The position numbers and the translations under genes are program-made. From assembly GCA_032622095.1 (NCBI GenBank), contig CP136066.1:46036911-46100910 (forward strand): 64,000 bases of DNA. Reading direction: 5' to 3'. Positions within the stretch are counted from its first letter, which is position 1; each line of letters begins with the position of its first letter. Below are positions 55,265 to 64,000 of the stretch, piece by piece. The stretch is from Siphonodentalium dalli (Eukaryota; Mollusca; Scaphopoda; Gadilida; Siphonodentaliidae). The notes below the pieces were generated by a model that was not told the origin of the DNA, did not search any database, and worked only from the letters and a program-made list of their open reading frames with translations.

Positions 55265-57960
55265 ATTTATGTATTTCTGGTAATGTCAGTGGTTACACTA
55301 GTAACAACTAACCGTGGTGCATCAGACATGTTAGTATTCAATGTATAGAAGGCAGAATAGCCCATTCTATTCATCAACCACAACTTGTAAGCGATTGCAG
55401 GACACGCTGGGGTAATATCTACCATTTTCAATATATTGGCAGCCATTTTGGCAGCCATTTTGAGCCAAGTAACAATTTTGGTTCCAATGAGTTGGAATAT
55501 TCATAGGTAATGATATGCATCACTTAAGCCCCTGTCACACTCAGGCCGGCGCTCTCATTGCGCTGCAAAAGTATCAAAGCGCCCACCTAAACGCACTAAG
55601 GTCTCCAAGAACCGATTGGTGACGCAGTGGACACTGGCTACAACGGCCGAGGATCTTCATGGTCGCCTATAGGTGCCAGAGCGCCGCGCTTGTTTTATGC
55701 ATGCACAAAACAAGCGCAGAGGCTCGGCGTTCTGACCAGGACGTAGTACTGTCGCCGTGACAGCGCAAAGCAAAGCGCCAATCGAGCGACGTGAGCGTTA
55801 TGTGTACGTAGCAAGAGTGCATATTAGCTTCTCGTGGTCGGAGCAAGAAATTAATCTTGTCTTTTGCGACTACAGTGAGCTTAATCAAATTATCCCTACA
55901 TGTACGTGCCTTTCCCGTCCTTAATACGCTCAATGAGGCTCTGTCCAAAACTTATTGCGCTCTTTCTGCGCTGTCATGGGGTGTTATGGACTGGTTCCCC
56001 GCTCATAGAACGTCCACATTGTGCTGCCACTGCGACTCTGGCGCTCGCTTTACGCCCAATCGTTATACATGGCGTTCTTCCGGCGTTTACAGCAGGTTTA
56101 CACTACGATCCCACTTTGAAATGCGGTCTGCTCATACCACTGTCACACTCCGCTGCGATCAAGCTGGCATTTGCTTTGAGTTGAAAAAGTATAAAAATAC
56201 GAGTAACGCACAGTGGAAGCGCGGAAAATTGTCAGAAATTTTCAATCTGTTAAAACAAGAGAACCAATGTCAGAAATGGTAACCCGCTCAAGATCATATA
56301 TTATAAACCCAAGAATGTAATTGTATAGAATATAAAATATATTGGTTTTGCGAATGACCAACTCAGAATTCCGTTAAATAACAATAACAACCAGCACCAA
56401 ATTAACGAACCGGTGGTCGACTCGACCGTCTCCGACCACAACCCCCCAGTGGGCTGCAGAAATTTCTTTCATTTGTAATACACATATAGTTTACCACAAA
56501 CCAAAAATCAACATTAATCAACGTTGATTAACACAATAAACGAAATTTAATTTCCCCAACTACAAGCACCTTTTACGGGACTCGGCCTCCAGCTCGCAGT
56601 TTGACTTTTAAATATTCCCAAAAATTCCCATTCTATAAATAAAACTAATAAAACACCTATTGATAATGTCAGCCCGCACGCGAAACGAGAAACTCCCCAC
56701 CAGTCATACATGCGGCGCGCGTGACAAGCTATGCCCCTATCCCGCTTATCACGTTTTCGCGCTATTTTTACGACCCATTGGGTTCCTGCTTTGTCAAGTC
56801 TCACGTTCTCATACGCTCTCACTGCGTTTCCTCCACGTCGTAAACGCTCATAATGCGTTCAAGTCGTTGTCATTGCGTTGTTAGTACGCATTGCGCTGTC
56901 ATGGCAACGGTACTACGCCTGGTCAGAACGCCGAACCTCTGCGCTTGTGTTGTGCATGCACAAAACAAGCGCGGCGCTCTGGCGCTCTGGGGCGATCACG
57001 GGGACCCTCTCCCGTCCTAGCCAGTGTCCACTGCGTCACCAATACGTTCTTGGATACCTTACTGCGCTTTGCTTGGCGCTTTGATTATTTTTCAGCGCAA
57101 TGCAAGCGCCGGCCTGATCGCAGCGGAGTGTGACAGTAGTTTAATCGGACAGCTAATCTATTGCGGAGTGTTAGGTATTTTCCCCACAACTTAAAAACTG
57201 ACTATGACTGGAGAACGCAGGAGGCGCTATCTATACTCTCCGCGCCGCGCAGAGAACGTTTTGCGAACGTACTAGCATCACAATGACAGCGACTTGAACG
57301 CACTAAGAGCGCGAGACTTGACAAAGTAGGAACGCAATAGGAGCATACTTTGTTTTAAAAGTTTGACTATTTTCGACAGTTTTCGGCGCTCCTCCTGCGT
57401 GTTACTCATATGTTGGTACTTTTGCAGCGCAGTGAGAGCGCCGGCCTGAGTGTGACAGGGGTTTTACATAACAAAACTCTGTTCATTTCTTGTTGAAATG
57501 TGTTTAAATCCCAAATGTGATTTTTTGGTGAAATTTCATGCCGCATTCTGTAAATTCGATTTTGGAGGGATCGGAAGGGTCTAGGACCCCAATAATTGCA
57601 CATTTCATTGCTCCAATGATCAGTTTGTATAAAAGATACAATATAACGTCACATTTCTCAACCAGTTCCAAACAGCATAAACTGATCAAGAAGATATTAG
57701 TGAAAAAACGTCATATTTTCAACTTTCGGTGGCCATATTGGCGGCCATTTGGATGTGGAGTTTCAATTTTGTCGTATAAAAGTGGCATTATGTCTTAGCT
57801 TCACGAAAATACATTTGCATACTTTTTACTAGATTTTCACGCTGTAATTTGCATCAAACTGACTTAGGGCCTTGTCTGAAAAACGGCGCCCATGACGGAC
57901 GCCATCTTGTCTGGAGTCTACACGACCACTTTTTTTTCTTGTTAACATTGCTTAAAAGTT
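55265..57960. mobile_element. third copy of the 8651-12246 foldback family, split by an insertion
   Basis: 55265-55523 matches the 11400-11645 and 25040-25196 segments (TGGTAATGTCAGTGG, CAACCACAACTTGTAAGCG, GGCAGCCATTTTGG). 57467-57960 matches 11690-12110 (TCTGTAAA(C/T)TCGATTTT, GGATCGGAAGGG, TTAGCTTCAC, GACGCCATCTTG). The sequence is contiguous in the 8651-12246 element, confirming that 55527-57463 was inserted later. Confidence 0.75.
55527..57463. mobile_element. 1.9-kb DNA element with long GC-rich terminal repeats and TTA target duplication
   Basis: The ends A(G/A)CCCCTGTCACACTCAGG, then CCGGCGCTCTCA(T/C)TGCGCTGC, are ~48 bp inverted repeats flanked by TTA (55524-55526 and 57464-57466). 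The pre-insertion sequence is recoverable from the homologous copy near 11645. Long subterminal inverted regions (55660-55780 and 56890-57075, both with TGCATGCACAAAACAAGCGC) follow. A related inner unit begins ACTGTCACACTCCGCTGCGA near 56139 and ends with its mirror near 57137. A 3-bp TTA duplication fits PIF/Harbinger-type elements, but no transposase is visible. Confidence 0.75.
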
Positions 57961-60900
57961 GAAGAACATAATAAATAACAAAATGAGTGGGGTAAAGTTA
58001 AGTCCCAGGTACCCCTATTAGCTCCGGGACTATATTTTTTGATAAATTTAATAATGGCTGGGGTGGTGTTTGCAAAACGACATGAATAGCCACTTTGATT
58101 ACAGTCAATTTGCAACAACTGATACAACCAGTATTAAAATATTTCACAATATATATGTTTTTGATACACATAATGGCTTTTCATGTATGTGTTCTGATTT
58201 TCCGAATACCGTTAAAATGAGAACTTTAGAAAATATAACGGTACACTTTCTTAACAGCATCCATTGGCCCTAATGGCATCAAATCAATTCAGCAGGTCCC
58301 ACCAACATCAGTGCACATTGACATGACCACTTTACCAGGGGGACAATCGTCATCATTCTGCTTCTAAAAAAGGTGTGGTTGTTTAGCTAACGAACAATAG
58401 TGGTTACTGTTACCAGAGACCAGAAATTTTATGGTGTAATTTTGTCACAAATAAACGTTAAATATACTCAGTATCGCTTATAACTATGGAATAAAACAAT
58501 ACAACCAATCAATCTGGGACATTTGACGTTCGGTACGTAGCCATATGAACAGCATAATGCTCTCTATCGCAATATGGTATCACCGAATGGTCTGTTCTAA
58601 AAATAGACAAATAAACGGTCCCAATAAAATATTCGAAATAAAATCAATATTAATTGATAGAAGCCTTTCCGGACAGGGGTCTTCAGTTCATATGTATTAT
58701 TTTATACCCACGCAACTATTTCAAATTGTTATTTAAAGAGATAATCCATCTTTAATATATGTGTATTAACTAGACATTTGGCGCTAAAATTCAGTCAGAA
58801 GTTTTAGTCATTTGGTCAAAATGACTGGTTTGACAGATTGACTGCAACATATACAAAACCAAATATTACGTAAATTCGCTAACATGCACACGGAGTCTCG
58901 GGATCATATATCATAATAATGGTTAACCAACTGTTGTTTGAGTATCACGCGCACCGCAGAAGCGACGAATCATTCTGCATATTGATCGGCTTAGAGTGCA
59001 TGGGACTTTATTTTGTCCATTATAGTAATAAATTTGTAGTCGTCAATGCTTCGCAAATTCTGGACAATTATTTTCAATCATCGATTCGAAAAGTTCGCTT
59101 CGTTGTTGTGTATTAGCAGTACATTAAATAAGGAAATTTTCTTCATCTTGTATGAAATCATCACAACAAAACACGCACTTAAATTTCTATCTTCTAGTGT
59201 TACTTGTGGCTGAAGATGTCGCTCCTTCTCTATATCAAGTGAATGGTTACTGATTCTGAATCTGATGAAAGCTATTCTGTCTTCGATGTGGTTAAAGTCT
59301 ATAGTATTTATTGAAAAGACGATGCCTATTGTATGTATGTACAAAGAATATGATGTTTTTCACCATTATTGTGGATCTGCGTTTGGTGCCAGATATCTTA
59401 CCCGCGGACAGAACAATACGAGTACACCATATAAATTGTTCGAATTCAAAAACAATACACAAGAAATATCCCAAACAGTATTGACAGTGGCGGAGATAAA
59501 CTCGCATTTATAGAGTCGGGGCTTCCATTACAAACGTCGACGTATGACCTTTCAAAACCTTCAACCGCATAGAATTGAGTCGAGAAGATAAACTGGGAAG
59601 TTGATGTAAAGACTGAATAGAAATTTTCAGAGTCAGAAAGGCATTTAAAGGTCTATTATATATAATTTGATAAGTGTATAGAAGATGCATTAGACATTTG
59701 TGTTGTAACAATATAGTGCCCGAGAGTACGAGTATGTGTCTCCGATTGAAACTTTTCCGCCATACATCACCAAAGACACATCAACTGTTCGGGCTTCTTT
59801 GTGCACGCAAGTCGACTCTGGTCTTTCTAAAGCTTCAACCATCACACTGGCATATCACTTCTATTCAAAGCAAGTACAAAGATGTACACCATGGCCATTG
59901 CCGAGCCGTTGATCCAATCGCTCACGCCAACGTCGGACCTTTCAAAAAACTTTAATGTCAATCTTTGTTGATAGCCCGATTGTTTACCAGTGGCTGAACA
60001 CAGGGGGTCCGGGAACTTTAATTTGTTCTGTTATGTATTATAAGAAGGGCCCGGTCGATTTTCGGAGAAATCACACCAAGTGTGGGGAAATGGCTTCAAA
60101 GTCACATTTTCTTTTTAAAACTACCGATTGTGTTGACAGGATTATACCCTTCAGTAGACTCTTTTCTTTAAAACTAAAATCCACAAAATATGACAAATCA
60201 AAACTTGTTTGTTAAAATACGATCCCAAATTCAAAATCTGAAAAATATTTCCAGGCCCAACTAAGCTTCATGTCTGGTCATTAATGCGACACCACGCCGG
60301 TTAGGATTCGAGAACGAACTTCAGAAATATATCTAGCGCAACTTAAATTGCCAAGAACAAATACAGGTTATGGTAACTCCAATGTAAGAACATATTCCGA
60401 ATTTATATATTTCACCAAGCCGATTTCGGTCACAAATTATCCATCAGCTTTCATTTTGAAATAAAATTCACACAATCGAAGCTTAATGTGTTTGGCGCAA
60501 AAGACTTTCGATTTCGCAGCCAAACGCATTTTCTCTCATTATCTTCTCTTGTGGGCATCTCATTATCGACAGCATTACTTCAGATGGGGCTTAAACAATA
60601 ATTTTTTATTTGTGAAGCCTATTCTTACAAATTTAAACGTAAAGCTTAATATACAATGTATGTGAGTTGTATTCACCACGGTTGTATTTACCCGTTTGGT
60701 AACGCGATTTGGGGGGGGGGGGGATGCGTATTATTTGACGATAATGTTATCGAATTCGACTGGCAGGATATTGACATTTTAGACACTGTTGTCAAATATA
60801 TCAGGGTTTGAATATGCGTTTGGGTTTTCTAAAACTTGTATATAGCTTTATCGTATTTCATGCATGCTAATTTCAAAGAATAATAACGAAGGTGTATAGA

Positions 60901-61207
60901 GCTGTTACCAATTAAAATTGGCAATCGACCTGTGATTATATGATTTAAAACTCCTCTTTAATTATTTTTGCTATATGTGTATATATGCTTTTCTTGTTTT
61001 GTTCATCTGAAGTTGTTGCTAGTCTCTTCGTTACTTCATGCTTAAGTACTCATTTGCTGAAACTGATTGTGCTTTCTTATCTGATTATATCCGATGACGA
61101 CCCTATTTACCTTGAATATTGATGTTGTTCAATACAGGTTCGTTGTCGGATACTTTAATCTCCGAAGGCGCAGGGCAAAGTAAAAAAACAAGTCATCACC
61201 TCATCTA
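57961..61207. other. no gene seen
   Basis: About 3.2 kb of AT-rich sequence. A plus-strand stretch at 59720-60215 is open in two adjacent frames (for example YVSPIETFPPYITKD and FVDSPIVYQWLNT) and might be a decayed exon, but I recognise nothing. There is a G run at 60710-60723. Confidence 0.45.
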
Positions 61208-64000
61208 ATGAATCTTACACCGCGCAGAAACATAGGTACTTTCATCTTTTTGTTTAGTTTACTGATTATTATAGCTAATGACGCGGAATTTCAACCAGGG
61301 CCAATGGAACCAGAAACTATTTCTATATTTCATTATAATATTCGTAGTCTCAGAAACAAAATATCAAAGCTTGCTGAGCATATAGAAGATTACGATATCG
61401 TATGCTTTACCGAGACGCACCTAGATAAAAATGTGCATAACGACTCCATATTATTTTCCAATTTTAAAGCTCCGTTCAGACTTGATAGAAACGAACACGG
61501 AGGAGGTCTGGCTGTGTATTTTGCATCCAGCCTTGTGTATAAATATTTACCTGAATTTGGTTTTGACGACGAAATTTTGTGGTTTGAAATTGGAACCAGG
61601 CAGAAATTTCTTTTCTGCGTAACTTACAGATCTGATCGTGAATGCTTAGATTCTTATTGGACGAATCTTGACATCTCCATTGCCAAGGCCCTAGCCATAT
61701 GTCACTCACACACGATCACAAAATGCTCGCGAAATGTTTTGTAGATTGCGCGTGAGCAACCACATATTGGCAATAGAAAAAGGGAGGCATAGACAACCAG
61801 TAATACCATTAGAAAATCGGATGTGTTCCATGTGTGACAAACGATGTGTCGAATCTGAAATGCATTTTATCATTGAATGTAACGCATACGATGATTTAAG
61901 ATCTAATTTATTCAGCGAAATTGAGAAACACGATAGTGAATTCAATAATTTGAATGACGCAGATAAATTTGCACTGATTATGAGAAATGAAAAAATAAAT
62001 TAATTAACAAGGTTTGCAACATAGTCCGGCTATTCTTCCTTCGGCGGAATAATAAAACTTGAAGAAATTGTTGAAGGAATGTTGATAAGAACTGTGTTTG
62101 TTATAATATTTATTGCTTATTTATTTATATGATATTCATCAGTATCTTGAAACTGTCCATTGAGGTGTTTTGCAATAAATTCTTGTATCTTGTATCTTGT
62201 ATCTTGTATAATATGTCATTAGTCATGGTTGGAGATCTAAATTGCAATTTATTAAATCGCGATGGTGAACTTCAAAAAATCATGAGCAAATAGACCCTTG
62301 AAAACGTAATTAAAGAACCAGCTCGAATAGATGTGAACTCAGCAACACTCTTAGATCCGATATATTAAGTGATAGTCTAGTTTACCCAAACCCGTTCACT
62401 ATCTAGGTTTATCAGACCATAGAGCAACATCTGTAGAAATTTCAAATCCAAATCCAAGGAAAAATTCATATCAACGGAATGTGTGGAATTATGCTAGAGC
62501 AGATTTTGTTGGTATGAACTTCGAAACTAATGCAATCAAATGGTCAGACATTCTCATGAGCACAGGTCACTCCGATATAAATCAGATTGTAGACGTTTTT
62601 ACTCATACTTTCCTAACAATTGCTCGTAAATATATCCCATTCCTATCAGTTACTATACGTGAGAATGACAAACCATGGTTTGACAGTTTAATAAGAAAAC
62701 ATATTCGGAAACGCGACCGCCTCAGAAAGAAACCGCTGCGCACAAATCTTCCTAGTGCCTGGGACAAATATAAAGCAACCCGCAATAGATCATATAATTT
62801 GAAAAAGTCAGCCAAAGATAAATATTTAGCAAGCCTCGATGAAAACTTGAAAGTAAATGAGCCAAAACAATTATGGCATGTCACTAAACAATTACGTAAT
62901 TTCTCCAATGACGAGAAAATTCCCCCACTAAACTTCAACAACATAATTTTTGAGGACGATTATCAGAAAGCACAGAAATCATTCATAATATCCACTGTGC
63001 AATCGACGAGGGCCAAACGAGTTGTGCAGTCTTTTTCGATATTTCTAAACTAAAGCGTTTGACAAAGTCTGGCACCGAGGTCTTGTTTTAAATTAGAGAA
63101 ATATGGTTTGAAAGATAATATTCTGAAATGGATGACAAACTATCTACAAAATAGACAGCAAAGAGTTAGAGTCAACTCAAGCTTTTCGAAGTACTCCTCA
63201 ATATCAGGTGGTGTGCCCTAGGGATATGTAGTCGGGCCTATGATTTTTTTAATTTACATTAATGACATTGCCGATGGAATTAAATCTAGCACAAGACTTT
63301 ATGCTGACGACACATGTTTAATAAACAGTGATAGTGATACTTATAACCTTCAATCGACAGTGACATGAACAAAATCAGAGACTGGGCTGAAAATTGGTGT
63401 GTCCAATTTAATAATAGTAAAACCAATCTAATGTTATTTTCCAAGCCAAGTGTTGTTAAACCTACAATCATATTCGACGGGGTAACCCTAGATTACTCTA
63501 ATAGCTACAAACACCTAGGATTGGATATTGATGACAACCTAACTTGGAACACACATTGGTAATATATGCACAAAGGCATACGCACGCCTGTCACAATTGC
63601 GTAACTAAGAACAATGCTAAATCGCGAAACACTTCAGACCCTCTATTTATCTCATGTTCGATCCCTTATGGAATAGGTTAGTAACGTTTGGTCAGGTGCA
63701 CCTGATTCTTACTAAAAGATCTAGAAGATGTTCAATATGAAGCGGCTAGAATAGTCACCGGTTGCACCAGATCAGTTCCAAATATTAGACTTCTGACCGA
63801 TCTAGGTTGGGAGACGTTAGAAACTCGAAGATATTACAAACAGGTTTCAACATTCCACAATATAGTAAATGAAAAAACACCTAACTATCTGACAGAACTT
63901 ATACCACCAAAATTCAGCGCCCGAAATGACCATGATACCAGAAATGCAGCAAATTTTATCCCTATGAAATTCAACTACAAAAGAAAATGGTCCACCTTCA
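61208..64000 (+). pseudogene. CR1/Jockey-like non-LTR retrotransposon ORF2, decayed, runs off the window
   Basis: The frame starts MNLTPRRNIG, has a hydrophobic stretch (FIFLFSLLIIIAND) and DAEFQPGP. Next is the AP-endonuclease domain (FHYNIRSLRNKI, IVCFTETHLD, GGGLAVYF, VTYRSDRE). It is interrupted by a nested LINE (61705-62210) and resumes with LVMVGDLNCNLLNRDG and LSDHRAT. A linker follows (WNYARADFVGMNF, KPWFDSLIRKHIRKRDRL, QLWHVTKQLR). The reverse transcriptase begins after an apparent deletion: LEKYGLKDNILKWMTNYL, RVRVNSSFS, SGGVP, GPMIFLIYINDIA and the catalytic box RLYADDTCLI. Then come WCVQFNNSKTNLMLF and YKHLGLDID, and a thumb/C-terminal part near 63640-64000. Stops and frameshifts at 62290, 62360 and 63050 onward make it inactive. 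Confidence 0.85.
61705..62210 (+). mobile_element. 5'-truncated LINE inserted in the CR1-like element
   Basis: This 506-bp insert carries the last ~80 codons of a related ORF2 (SNHILAIEKGRH, MCSMCDKRC, MHFIIECNAYDDLR, ending KINstop at 62001-62003), a 3' UTR and a 3' tail of TCTTGTA repeats (62180-62210). The direct repeat ATATGTCA flanks it (61697-61704 and 62211-62218), an 8-bp target duplication. 5' truncation plus a microsatellite tail is the signature of CR1-clade insertion. Confidence 0.85.

Noticed and set aside
55857-57133. Cys/Arg/Ala-rich frames in 55.8-57.1 kb
   Set aside because: They fall inside the GC-rich inverted arms of a nonautonomous element and occur in mirrored copies.

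Overview
The window is nuclear DNA of an animal, most likely a marine invertebrate. It is AT-rich and gene-poor and dominated by transposable-element debris. It holds single-exon fibrinogen-related domains, a Toll-like receptor relic, hAT and CR1-like elements and many foldback elements. The histone-type 3' hairpins and the fibrinogen-domain pair fit a mollusc or another lophotrochozoan, but this placement is an inference from gene types only. Almost no long intact gene is visible.

Region 1-4.0 kb is the most unusual part. Four short intronless genes lie as two divergent pairs (336-686 minus with 1582-1770 plus; 2077-2565 minus with 3468-3932 plus). The pairs are tandem duplicates sharing an 834-bp bidirectional promoter at an offset of 1890 bp. 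All four genes end in a canonical replication-dependent histone mRNA stem-loop (GGCCC-TTTTC-type hairpin, purine-rich element downstream on the plus genes), yet none encodes a histone. One product resembles an OTU-fold protease without its catalytic cysteine. A fifth gene enters from the left edge (1-210). The arrangement copies the architecture of H2A/H2B gene pairs with different cargo.

Region 4-12.3 kb is repeats: a ~270-bp palindrome built of 30-bp units, palindrome-ended miniature elements, a MITE at 7.0 kb, and a 3.6-kb foldback element with a minisatellite core (8651-12246). A fibrinogen-related (FReD) exon follows at 12.8-13.4 kb on the plus strand; a paralogue lies inverted at 41.5-42.1 kb.

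At 14.3-17.8 kb sits a broken hAT transposase gene whose C-terminus is split by a 1405-bp nonautonomous hAT with a perfect 8-bp target duplication. At 19-32 kb there are several MITEs, a 4.4-kb chimeric foldback element (21404-25769) carrying an ORF relic and a second minisatellite core, tandem repeats, and a pair of inverted repeats 10 kb apart.

At 32-47 kb are more copies of the palindrome-ended family, a ~2.5-kb element of ~0.65-kb repeats (37.8-40.3 kb), the minus-strand FReD exon, and a LINE relic. At 47.2-49.3 kb lies a minus-strand Toll-like receptor pseudogene. At 52.3 kb there is a possible Thr/Pro-rich exon beside a near-perfect hairpin. At 55.3-58.0 kb a third foldback copy is split by a TTA-flanked element. 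From 61.2 kb to the right edge lies a decayed CR1-like LINE, itself interrupted by a 5'-truncated relative with an 8-bp target duplication.

All functional statements come from reading motifs by eye; no database search was run.
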